DNA of 64,000 bases from Typha latifolia (taxonomy: Eukaryota > Streptophyta > Magnoliopsida > Poales > Typhaceae). Both the position numbers and the translations under genes were made by a program. The notes beneath the pieces were generated by a model. That model was not told where the DNA came from, searched no databases, and saw only the letters and a program-made list of their open reading frames with translations. Shown piece by piece: positions 35,588 to 47,359 of the stretch (the stretch's first letter is position 1; the number at the start of each line of letters is the position of its first letter). The stretch is from positions 12,079,501 to 12,143,500 of the forward strand of contig CM034102.1 of assembly GCA_019914945.1 (NCBI GenBank), given 5' to 3'.

Positions 35588-36240
35588 TATGAACCGGGTT
35601 GGGTCGAGTCACATCATCATGATATTGGACTCAATGGATCGAGTTTATTTATCTTTTATTTAAATCATGATGTAAGCTATTAAGACAAGTCTAATTAAGT
35701 CATGTGAGCCCTTAAAGCAAGTCTAATTAAGTCAAATAAGCCTATAAGGCAAGTCTAATTAAATTATGTGAGTTAGTAAGACAAGTCTAGTTAAGTAAAA
35801 TAAGTCTATAAGGCAAGTCAAATTATGTCATGTAAGTTTTTATGGTAAATCCTAGTTTGAGTTGTGTAAGCCGTATGGCTAGTTCTAGTAGGACTCATTG
35901 TACTCGACCAATATATATAAAAGGGATAGACTCTTTTGTTTAATCATTCAAGCATTGAGAAATTACTCAGTCTAGTTAATTTATTATTATTATATTTACC
36001 ATTTTATCGTAGCTGTCAGATGATCTTTATCTTTATAGTAGTAGATTTTAACCGTAGAACTCTTCCAAACTTTCAAACTTTAGCCACTACTTTCCGTCAC
36101 AAGCCACCTACCTTATGGCCATCCACCACCACCTTTAGTCATCTGCCACCCTCTGACGACCATCGCAATATTAGATACTTACCAATTTATCCCATTCTGA
36201 TCTCCCTCCATTGGACTCAATGAGGATACAAACCATAAAA
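35588..36240 (+). repeat. LTR-like repeat, sense copy, unit C
   Basis: Counterpart of 9753-10380, starting at the old JIP stop. It has extra AAGTCTAATTAA-type words (35750-35820), so the internal short repeat differs in number from A, B and D. The end is partly deleted (36210-36225). Non-coding copia leader-like DNA follows to 36764. Confidence 0.65.
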
Positions 36241-36764
36241 ATAGTATAATTTCCTTACATTCTAGATCCTAGGCCCATAACACACAGGTACCGAGATCGA
36301 AACTTAGGTCTAATGCCACTATTACAAACTAGATACGAACACGTGGGTTAAGTCAGTTGAGTCAAGTCAAGTTATTTTGTTAGACTTGCTTATTAATTTA
36401 AATTTCAAATAAAGTAAATACCTCGCATGTGAATCCAATCCACAGGGACTTTACTCTTATAAATAAGAGTGGTCATGAGTTGATTATTATCATGGAATGA
36501 TATAGAGTTTAGTTATTTTCTTTATCTCGCCCTTATCTTTTATCGTATTCGTTAGATCATCACTATCTTCGTAGGAGTAGATCTTAACCGTAGAATCATT
36601 ATTCTAAACCCTAGCCACCATTCTCCACCACGAGCCACTCTTCTATATAGCTGTCCACTGTCGCCTTTAGTTGTCTGCCATCTTCTGACGACCGTTGCAA
36701 TGTAAGAACCACTAAATGTGCCTTTAATTGGTTATACTTCTAATAAACAAACTCATTTATTTAC

Positions 36765-38219
36765 TGGAGATGTTGTGATTAAATCTAGAGATGCCAAATT
36801 CTTTGACGATAAAATCTTTAAAGAATCTAAATCTCTAGATATTTTAATAATCAAGGGAAATCACTAGATCATGATTCTTTTAAAAATTGTTTTAAAGATT
36901 TGGAAATTAGAAAATCTAAAAGAACTAGAAATGAAATGAAATTTAGTACTGATTTTCTAACTTATCTTGCAAAAGGCACTTCAAATTTTGTTTTAAATGA
37001 ATTTTGTCTTTGTCTTAATATGGAGAGTGATCCTTCTAGCTTTGATGAAGCAATGAAATCAAGAATGCTAATTTTTGGAAGGAAGCTATCAATGATGAAA
37101 TGGAGTCCATTTTGTTTAATAATACTTAAGAATTTGGTAGACTTTTCTTTGAGATCTAAACTTACTAGATGTAAATGGATATTTAAGAGAAAACTTAAAT
37201 CTGATGAATCTATTGACAAGTATAGGGCTAGATTGGTAGCGAAATGGTTTAGACAATCCAAGGACATTAATTATTTTGATACCTATGCCTATGTGACTAG
37301 GATAACTTTCATTAGAATCTTAATTTTATTGACATCAATATATAACTTCAAAATCTATCAAATGAATGTGAAAATGACATTTTTGCATAGTTATTTGGAT
37401 GAAGAAGATTATATAAATCAACGAGAAGGTTTAATTTTGCAAGATCAAGAAAATAAAGTATGTAAATTGGCTAGATCATTATATGGTCCAAAACAAGCCC
37501 CTATACAATGACATGAGAGGTTTGGCAATGTTATCATTTCTAATGAATTCTGATTAAACGAGACATATAAATACATCTATTATAAGATGATTGATAATGG
37601 CATTGTGACCATATGCTTATATATGGATGATATATTTATTTGTAGCAAGAGTGATTTATGCATTAAAATAACAAGAAATTTTTTATCATCCCACTTTGAT
37701 ATGAATGATTTAAATATTGCAATGACTATTCTTGGTATGAAAATACACAAAGATAGAAACTCTCTTGTATTGAAATCATTATATGAAAAAAAATCCTTTA
37801 AAAAAAGTTTCTCAATTATATAATAAGATTTCAAGAGTTCTTTATAATTCAAGTTTAAAGCTTGATAAAAATCGATGTGTATCATAACTTGAGTACTCAG
37901 GGGTTATTGAGATATGATATATGAAATGTATTGCACATGTCCGGACATTGCTTATGTCGTAGGAAAATTAAGTAGAAGCACTAGTTATTCCCTAATTTTA
38001 AACATTGGAAATCAATATCCATTGTGTTAGGATATTTGGAAGAAACTAAATCGTTTGCATTATTGAAGGATATAGTGACGCAAACTGAACTATGTCGATG
38101 ATGATTTTAAATCTACAAGTGGGTGGATTTTTAATTTTGGTGGTGTTTTTATTTGTTGGGGATCTAATAAACATACTTGTATAACTCATTTTATTATGGA
38201 GTCTGAATTAGTGGCTTTG
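36765..38219 (+). mobile_element. Ty1/copia pol remnant, least degraded copy, unit C
   Basis: The RT core is open for 203 codons (36900-37511): CKWIFKRKLKSDESIDKYRA, RLVAKWFRQSKDINYFDTYA, QMNVKMTFLHSYLDEEDYI and KVCKLARSLYGPKQAP. A second frame (37587-37823) has CLYMDDIFI and LGMKIHKD. The TGA after KQAPIQ and frameshifts after 37823 kill it. LVAKWF keeps TGG where A and B have TGA. RNase H remnants (MESELVAL) end at the insertion site. Confidence 0.9.
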
Positions 38220-38735
38220 TATAACAACATGTCCTTAAAAAAAAAAAAATTTGGGCACGATGTGGCCGGCCTTATGGCCATGCAAGCTGCATGAGTAGCT
38301 TGTGTGTAAGGGGGGAGGGGTTGCCACGCGCCCCAACTACCGTTGTCACAGCCAACCGACTATAGCCAGCTGGCTGGGGAGGGGCCCCCACCGCCACTTC
38401 CCGTTTCTGCCACCGCCTCTCTCTATCTATCTCTCCCTTTACTTCTCTCTCTCTCTCTCTCTTCCTCTTAGATGCTCTCTCTCTCTCTCCCTCGTTCTTC
38501 TTTCTTAAGCTTCCCCATCTTGGTATGCTGATGCCGGGCACTTTGGACCACCGCTGTGCTATCGACGCTGGTGAGCCTCCTCCTTCTCCTTCCTCCTCTT
38601 CCTTTTTTTCTCTCTTTATCTCTCTCTCCCTCTCTCTTTCTCCGTTTCTCTCTATTTCTCTCTCTCTTTCTCCCTACTACCGTTGCCCTCGACCACTCGA
38701 CCCGTCACCAAGAAGCGACCGGGTGCCCCCTTTCT

Positions 38736-38806
<71 letters not shown>

Positions 38807-41242
38807 CGAGTTCGTTGGAACAGAGCCGCCGACAAGAGGCCAGCCGCTAGCTGGCCAACAACGGCCGAGCCCCTCCCTGCCGGCCCGGTCCCCTCCTCTC
38901 TTTCTCCTCTTCTTCTCCTCTTCTTCTTCTTCTTATTGTTCTTCTTCTTCTTCTTCTTCCATCTTCTTCTTCTTCCATCTTCTTCTTTCTCTTCCTTCTT
39001 CTTCTCCTTTCTTAGCTCTTTCTTCTATTTCTGCAACAGTCCTCGCCGAGCCCAGCACTACTAACATTGCTTTTATTATTTATTTTATTTTATGTTTGTT
39101 TATTTATTTAGTTAGGTATCGCTTTCTTAATTAATGCAGATAAATTATTTAGACATTAATTATGTTCATAATAATATATATTCTTCATCATGATGATTAT
39201 TAATTATAATTAGTTTAATTAATGATTAATTAGGTTATAACTATTAAGCATAAATATAGGTAATACTTATATTTATTTATTTATTTATATTAGATTTATG
39301 TACTAATATTCATAGTATATGCATTTTAAGTAATTTTAACAATTTATTGTATACTATTGTGTGTAGAATAAGATACTAGTCTTATTTATTTATTTATTTA
39401 TTATTTTGCATAATTAAGTAAATACTATATAATTTTTGATTAATCAAGATAGAGTAAGAATTATAAAATTTATTATAAAATAGATCTTATCTATACTTAT
39501 ATCTTATTTATAATTATTTAGCTTTTACTTTATAATTATATATTTAGAATATTTTTAAATAAAACGAAACAAAAATTTCTCCTTATGTTATAACTAGCAT
39601 TTTATGATAATAGTATAATTATAGTGCTTGAATCGTATCTATAATATAGATCTAGTTATGTAATAAAAAATAAAAAGAAGTAATTCTAAATCTAATAAAT
39701 CTTTATATTTTACTTAAATTAATTCTAATTAGATAAACGACTAACTTCATGCTACTTAAATATTTTAAGATCCCGAACCCCCTTGTTTGGCCTCCAGCAT
39801 GATTATATGACTTTATGTAAAGATGATTATAGTTGATCATAGGGCGCGCTTGGTGGATGATTGATCGGTCGATATAGTCGCGATCCTATGGCCTTACGTT
39901 TGAGGTCGTTAGTCTGTGTGCGCAGCAGATATTCGGACACATGTCATTCACCAGGGCATATATGGCGAGTTATCCTCACGAGGTTTCTATCGGCTAGAAG
40001 GGTGCCCGGCCGGATGGATGTTGATACCCTAGTGGGTGATAGGGTATGGTTATATTTAAGATACTTCTTATGGGTGACAGAGTATACTCTGAGCATTTGG
40101 GCATGATGTTGAGACCGAGTACCGGGTATTAACTGTGCACAATGGTCTAGTATGATGATGACATATAGAGTTGATATTGATGACTAAGATATTGAAAAAT
40201 GTATATGATTTCTTTATCATCTGATTACCTGATTATCGAGTAGTCAATATACATCATATATGGTTATATTTGGTACAATAGCATGGTCATGGTTTAGTAT
40301 GATGATGACATATAGAGTTGATATTGATGACTAAGATGTTAAAAAATACATATAATTTTTTTATCATCTGATTACCTGATTATCGAGTGATCAATATACA
40401 TCATATATGGTTGCATTTGGTATAATAGCATGGTCATGGTCAGCATGCATCATGTGTCATATTTGAGAGAGAGTTATGATGATAGTATGACATGATGATT
40501 TGTTTATTCATTGTCGATGATTGCATACTTTTATTAGTTATGATATGTTATCTACTTTTCATTTATATATTATTGATGATACATTCATATACTCATTCAT
40601 AACATGATGCTTTTTCTGATTCATATTATTTAGTACATGATTTACTCTCGTTTAGCATCACTAATTTGGAGTAAGGTCTATTCACCGAGCCTTTTGCTCA
40701 TGTCTCTCTTTATTTCTTTTCTAACCCCTTAGATATGTGGTACGTGATAGCGACTTGAGATATCCCAAGAAGATATTTTAGATTGATGAGGTGAGCTATA
40801 AGTGCGAGACGGTAAAGATGATAATTTGTATAAAATTTGAGTTGTATCGTTGTTTATTATATTTGTACTTTATTATATTAGATGATGATTTGTATAATAT
40901 ATATCAGACTATAGTGTACTCGTGTATTAGTTGTTTAGTTGTCTCTTGATAGTTTGTCGTGGCCTGTGTGGGTCCTGCCAGATTATGTAGTGGTCTAGTG
41001 TATATTATTGTAGACTTAGATATTCATATGTTAACATGTTTATTTGGTTGATATTATGATTTATTTGGTATTGGATTATGTAAGCATGGATATGTTAGTA
41101 GGTATTATTTGATAATGTCATGATTATATATGCACAATAGTGTATTTATGTGTGACGAGCCCTGCCTGACCTATCGCGTGTGTTGCGCGTGCCTTGTGGG
41201 CTCATGGGTGTGCAGGTGCCTATGCCGGGCGGGGGCGTTACA
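38220..41242. mobile_element. Solo-LTR-like insertion, long form (3.0 kb), unit C
   Basis: It runs from TATAACAACATG (a mutated TGTAAC end) to GGCGGGGGCGTTACA and is flanked by perfect 5-bp duplications, CTTTG (38215-38219 and 41243-41247). It holds no recognisable gene: a pyrimidine-rich block (38400-39020), an AT-rich block (39060-39760) and a moderately GC block with two diverged direct copies of about 170 bp (40140-40310 and 40310-40450, sharing GTATGATGATGACATATAGA). The short forms in A, B and D derive from a longer version like this. Confidence 0.75.
38743..38805 (+). repeat. (CT)31 microsatellite
   Basis: A pure CT run of 63 bases, within a wider CT/TTC-rich tract to about 39020. It creates long serine/leucine ORFs on the plus strand that are not genes. 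Absent in A, B and D, where this part of the insertion is deleted. Confidence 0.98.
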
Positions 41243-41388
41243 CTTTGAGAGTGAAAAACATAAGAAACACCTTCGAAGATAGGACCTATCTCACGCTATT
41301 AATAATAATATGCTAAAAATAAAGCGTGAAAAAGACAATTGCGAACACAAAAGTTTTACGTAGAAATACCCCAAACAAGCAATTTGAC

Positions 41389-41624
41389 GTGTAGGAAGGA
41401 CTCCATCAGGCATGGATGCCACATAACATGTATGTATGCCCATCAGTGCTAAATATGTCATGACCCCAAGAATTGATGAAGAGATCAAACAAGAACCCCA
41501 CAAATGCTCCTATAAGAAAACTCTAACAACTCTTTTTAGCAACACCTCGCTAGCGTAGGATGCCACATCCACCACCGCATTGTGTGCTATTATTTGGAAG
41601 CATACGACGCCACATCCACACTAG
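41389..41624 (-). pseudogene. Decayed exon-2 fragment of the uncharacterised gene, unit C
   Basis: Same fragment as 13729-13957 but more diverged, with a duplicated ATGT near 41431 and extra bases (AACACCTCGCT). Non-functional. Confidence 0.7.
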
Positions 41625-43874
41625 ACTTCACATCTTGAGGACAAGGTGGGGGAAGCGTAGTGGGTTGTGACGGTTCATTAGCGTCCCTTGTTATCTTAAT
41701 TTTTAGCTTTTGCTTAATTATGCATTGTATTTCATTTTTAGACCTTGAAGACTTGTTAATTGCTTACTAGATGTTTAGGGAAATAAGATAGTTTCTAGCA
41801 AGTGAGTTCGAAAGCAAATGATTGGCATTCGAATGCCTGATTCGCATTTGCAAATCTACAGACTTGTTTTGGAGCGTTTGAACGCCTGATTCGTGTTAGC
41901 AAATTCTGAGACCTATTTGGGGCGTTCGAACGTGCTCGAGATGCGTTCGAATGCGCGATGGGAAAATTGAGTCATAATAAGATTTTTCTAGGATTTTGAA
42001 TGATTGGCTAGCCTCTAAATATGTGGAAAGGCAGCTTCTTTTTATTATTAATTAATCAAAGGAACTTTGACTCTTCTTCTTCTTTCTCTTCTCCTTCCTC
42101 CAAGCTTGGTTGACCTAGGTCTTCCTATGATCCACCATTGCTAACCATCTCCTCGACTAGTCGTACCTCTTGACCCTAAGGAGTGGCATACCTTCCTCTC
42201 TATCCTTCTCTTGCAACCTAGCCACCTTCCCTATGCCCTAATCCATCCATCCACTTCCATCCAAACCCTTGGCCATTCTCCACCTCATTCACCAACCTTC
42301 CCCCTCCTCCATCCACACCACAAGATCAGTCCCCCTCCTCCATCCACACCACAAGATCAGCCCTACATCCCTGGTCTATTCCTTACAATGATCGCCTAAC
42401 TGCAGCTTTGATTCTTGTCATTTTTTATATACCTTTTTCTAGTAAATAAGATATCACCTTTTGGGAAACGATAGTACAAATATATAAATTGACAAAATAC
42501 ATTCTTTTTCCTTCAGCAATATAAAAAGTTCTAAATTTTTTTTCTTCTTTTTCATTCTAGCAACAAAAACTCAAATAGTTCTTCTTCTTTTGCATTATTC
42601 TCTAATTTTTTTTTTCCTCACCTCTCAAATGGAAACCTCAATAGGTAATACTTTCAGACCTCTACACTGGTATGCCATAATTATTTTCCATATAGAGGAT
42701 ACTATAATATTAGATAAGCATTAGAAAGAATTTCACTATGCTCGATTTGAAGTTAGCTTTATTAAGGATGAGAATATTTTGTTAATGTTTGAAATCAACA
42801 TATATTAAAAATTTATCTATTTATTTACAATTAAATATATAAGCATGGAGATAGTCTAAGATAAAATTTTGTTGATATGGTTTCAGATGATATCTTTTGT
42901 TTTTCAAATTGTAGATATATTTTTTCATCAATTATGGGTTGAAAAGAAATATTTTTCAATATTTTTGTAATATTTTCAATAAGAGCACTACAAAATATTA
43001 TTTATTTTTACCTCATATTGCAAGAAGGTTTTTATGAGATCTCCGAGCATTTAATGTATGAAGATATTCTCAAAAGTTTTGCAAGGGTAATATTGGTATT
43101 TAAAAATAATATTAGGTAAAACACAAAAATATTATCAAATTTATTATCATAAAATATATTTATATAATAATAAATAGAAAATTATTTTTGTGCTTAAAGA
43201 TTATTTTGGTAAGGGGCATATCACTTTTCTATACCTAGTCTATTTTAGTCATATTTTATAGATTTATTTGTTTATAGTGAGATATTATACTTATTATTTT
43301 GTAAAGATATTCGTTGCTTTGAAAAGTGCAGAGGGTAAATTTGTAACTATATTTCTTGTTATTACTCATATTCCCTTATCATTGGTGGAAGTTGCAATCA
43401 AATTTTTTACATAAACTATTCACTTGGGCAGGTTTACGCAAGTTTTGTTTTATAACAACTACTTAGAAAATTATTCCCTTTTAAAAAAAAATAAAGATCC
43501 TTTTGTGTTATGCTTCTCTCATCTCATATTTTCTTAATTTATGTTTTAAAATTACAAATATTAAAAAAATAGATAATAACTGTATACAGATTAAGTGACA
43601 CCAATATAACTCCAAGATTTATGTCAGAATTTAGCCTAGCTATAAAGGATCAAATATAATTTTTCCATTTGTAAACTATAAAAAGAGATGATTTCATATG
43701 TCTTATCGTTTACATATATGATGAGTACATTACCCTTGTTGTTAAATCACAGTAGCTCATATATCTACCATCATTAACTTTAATGTCATTTATGCAAACA
43801 AAATTGTTACAAATTAGATTTGAAACGATTTGAATGTAAGAAAATTATGATATGTTTATAAAAAGAAGCGTCGG
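41625..43874. other. LTR remnant and AT-rich intergenic DNA, unit C
   Basis: Homologous to 13958-16179 of unit A, including CTTGAGGACAAGGTGGGGGA, the TTCGAA-rich stretch and the 15840-16170 segment missing from B and D. A 31-bp duplication of CCCCCTCCTCCATCCACACC plus flank lies at 42300-42360. No gene seen. Confidence 0.6.
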
Positions 43875-43881
43875 AAGTCAC

Positions 43882-44517
43882 GGATCTAATGGCATTAGTT
43901 TCACATGATCTCAATATCGAAGTGAAAAGATAAAATTAAAATAGTGGAAGAATGTTAGAACTGGAAAGGTTGATAATTATCTAACGGCGATCGTCGAAGG
44001 GTGGCGGTCAGCCGAGGGTGGTGGGAGACAACCGTAAAGTAGGGTGGCTTGTGGAGGAATATGATGGATAAGATTTAGAGGTAGAATTAGGATTCTAAGT
44101 TAGATCTACTCTTAGAAAAATAAAGGGCTATGATTAATTTAGTTTTACTCCTAAATTATCATACTCTTACTCTTATAATGGTCTAAGGCTAAAACATAAT
44201 TATTTATTCTTTATTGGATGCTTCGATTAGACAAAAGAGCCCTCTATAGATAGAGGTCGTTGTACAATGAGTCATACTAGGAATAGTTCTAAAGGTTTAC
44301 ACGACTTAAATTAGGATTTGCCTTAAATACTTACTTGACTTAACTAGACTTGTCTTAAGGGCTTATTTGACTTAATTGGACTTATCTTATGGGCTTACTT
44401 GACTTAACTAGACTTACCCTAAGGGTTTACATCATGATCAATTAATTAAAATACAGATAGACTCGATCTATCGAGCCCGATATCCTTATGATATGATTCG
44501 ACCTGACTGAGTTTACA
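43882..44517 (-). repeat. LTR-like repeat, inverted copy, unit C tail
   Basis: Nearly identical to 16180-16815, full length, ending about 17 bp beyond the stop of the following minus-strand exon (44534). Confidence 0.75.
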
Positions 44518-44533
44518 TCAAAAACCTTACTAA

Positions 44534-45010
44534 CTAAGGTTTTAGATGATTGTCTTCATATGCAATTTGACGTGCAAGAGAAACCCCATCAGGCATGGGT
44601 GCCACATAACATACGTGCCCATCCGTGCTGAATGTGTCATTCCCCCCAGAATTGATGAAAAAATCAAGCAACCACCCAACAAATGCTCCAATGAGAAAGC
44701 TCCCTATTATGCCAGACATTGTCCCCGCCAAGAGCACAAACATAGCAGATGCCTCAATGCCTTCCAATGCTCCGCTAGTCAAGGCGGCAGTGACAACTCT
44801 CCCGACCAGTGCACCGTCGACGTACGATGCTACGTCCACCACTGCGTCACGAGTTGCAATTTGGAAGCCATGCTCGGCCGAGAAGACATCCCACACTAGC
44901 ATGCCCGCTTTGTAGAGGAGGACGAGTTTGCCCACGCCTCGTATGACGGTTTTCGCGTCGTCCACTTCGATACTTCCTAGACCTGATACCTGGAGGATTC
45001 TATCATACAC
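44534..45010 (-). pseudogene. Orphan exon 2 of the uncharacterised gene, unit D
   Basis: The 158-residue exon is fully open and nearly identical to 16832-17308. However, the acceptor ATGCAG|GTG has become ATGCAA|GTG (45011 is T where unit B has C), and exon 1 of this unit is deleted at about 47360. The only nearby AG (GCAAG|TG) shifts the frame. It cannot make the full protein unless it starts at the local ATG (45014-45016). Confidence 0.8.
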
Positions 45011-47359
45011 TTGCATGCATGCATTAACGTGAAAGATACTTGTTAGTTATCTATTAGTACATATGAATATATTGCAACAGATTTAAAACATAGAAGAGAT
45101 CAAAAGCGCCGTGAATAAGGGCGTTCAGGTTCCATGAGAGAGGGGCCTAAGGATTTACCTTAGAAAAAGTCCTCATCAAGTTGAGGGGAGCTGATCAGCC
45201 AGGCCCAGTTCACTGGAGGTTAGACGTGATCATCGGGCGAGCAGCCCTGGTTCGGGCCGGGCTAAAATATTCTAGCCTATTACCGTCCATTAGCTCATTA
45301 GATATTAGGCTTGGATTGAATATAGTGGGTCTAACATAATAGGTTAAATATAAAAAATACTATATCTTATTAGGCTGAGTTTAATGAGACATTTTAGTTA
45401 TCTTTTATAGTAACATACTTATATATTGATATATAGTTTACTAAATATCTATTTTGAGACTAAGAAAATTATAAGAATATGCATGCATTATGCGTTGGGT
45501 TATAGATGAGAATAGTAGATCGAGCTTTCGGACCAGCAAAAACTTAGCCAATACTGCCCACTACTATCTCACGCTCGGGTTGGGCCGAGCCTAAATCGGG
45601 CTCAGGTCAGGCTTAGCCTGATTACAACTGGGCTGGTTTGGGTGGATCAGGCCTAATAATCATGTCTACTTAAGGTTGCTCAGTTACCTCAAATTTGAGC
45701 TAGAGGTGTTAAGAGCGTAAATAATCTAAAATCACCGTTCTAGACATGTAAGCTTAAGCTTTTTAAAGTAACATTATTGAGATAAAAACTAACAACGGGT
45801 AAACTCAAATTATCTACCTCATTTTTAATGCATAGTGATGAAAATGAGGTGATCAACAAAAGTCGTACATCAAAAATTATGCAAGACATTAATCCTCAAT
45901 CGTATCACTCATAACCTTTAGCTTTTGTACATCTTCCAGCTCCTCAAACGCTCCTTTCAATCCCATCTCTACCTGGTAACTGGACAATTCGTGCACCATT
46001 CAAACATCATATTCATAATTTAATATTTGAAACCATGATAAGTATAGCACGTAATTCTAGCCTCTTAAACACTGAATAATTCGTTTGATACTTGTGAATC
46101 ACTGTACTAAATGGTAAGAATAATGTATTACTAATTTGTAGAAAATATATTTTACCTCTTATATTTAGTTCAAATCCAAAGTCTCTTGAACATTTATTTG
46201 TATCATGATCAGTTAACCTCCTTGTAATTGTAATATATGTGCAACCATTATTTCTTCCATCTAAAATTAACGGTGCAAATAATTGACTATTAAAACTGTG
46301 AAACTTTTCATCTATTATGCTTTTTTGTTGGAATATTTGCAAATATCAAAACTAAAGTGATTGAGATGAAGAAAAGCCAGAGAAAGAACAATTTTTTTTA
46401 ACAAAACAATAGTTCTCTAATTAGTTGTTGTAAAATAAAAAGGGTACTTCTGAATTTTTATATTAAAATTTACGTCGGTCATATTAGCACTTGTAATTAG
46501 TAAATTTGTGACAAAAGAAAAATCATATGAGTTGTAACTTATTATCTGAATTGTATAAGAGTTTTCATTTGGACAGGTTTTCCCACAAAGCATTTTTCTC
46601 ATAAGAGTGAAAAGGCAGTTGAGATTGCTTCAAGAATCACTAAGGCTGAGTTGCAACAACTAATTATTATCTTGCCTTGTGGTTGAGGTTCTTAAAAATA
46701 TGTGTTTCATTACCAGAAATTTCAACATACCCTACCATTTAATTAAAGAAACAAAATATTAACAATAATAGGGGAAAAATTTTAAACTGATTTTTATGTA
46801 ATTTTCTCAAGATAAATATATGATCATACAAAAATTAATAGTCATAAGATTAAATAAAAACTAATTGCAATAATTTAAATAAAGACTTCAATCAACATTA
46901 AAATTTCCAGCCTATAATTAAATAGTTAAATGATTGCATTGATGATCTCAGTTGATATATTTATCAAACCAACTACGTAACTTTCCCATGGACCAATTTA
47001 AGAAATAATATTTAATATTTAATATTTAGACCCCACTCAAATGGATTGGATTGAAGGGAGAAAGAACACTTATAGCGATCAAGTGAGTTATTAGAGATGC
47101 ACACTGATTGAAAATAAGTAAAGAGTAAAAAGAATAGGAAACAAATTAATTACAGTGGGCTGAGAAGAGAGGGTACCTCCCTCGCTCCACCACTGCAGGG
47201 AGGTACCCTAAATTTTGGTCAAACCACATTTGGTTGCAAATTGTATTTTCCCAAGCTAATTTTGATATATGTGCTTTTTCTTGGTATAACAAAACTAAAG
47301 CATATGATAAAGTATTGAGAAAGAGAAATATGCAAATATCTAGCTAGGTTAGAGACAAT
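45011..47359 (-). other. Unit D intron-equivalent, exon 1 deleted
   Basis: Homologous to 17309-19656. At GGTTAGAGACAATGG|ATGATC (about 47360) it jumps into a scrambled piece of the tandem repeat, removing exon 1, its promoter and about 1.2 kb or more. It keeps the GC-richer boundary repeat (45230-45660) and the 12-bp inverted repeat (47172-47209). No gene seen. Confidence 0.7.

Noticed and set aside
38525..39134. Two long overlapping plus-strand ORFs (179 and 192 codons)
   Set aside because: They are translations of CT and TTC runs in an LTR-like insertion: Ser/Leu/Phe/Pro only, no domain.
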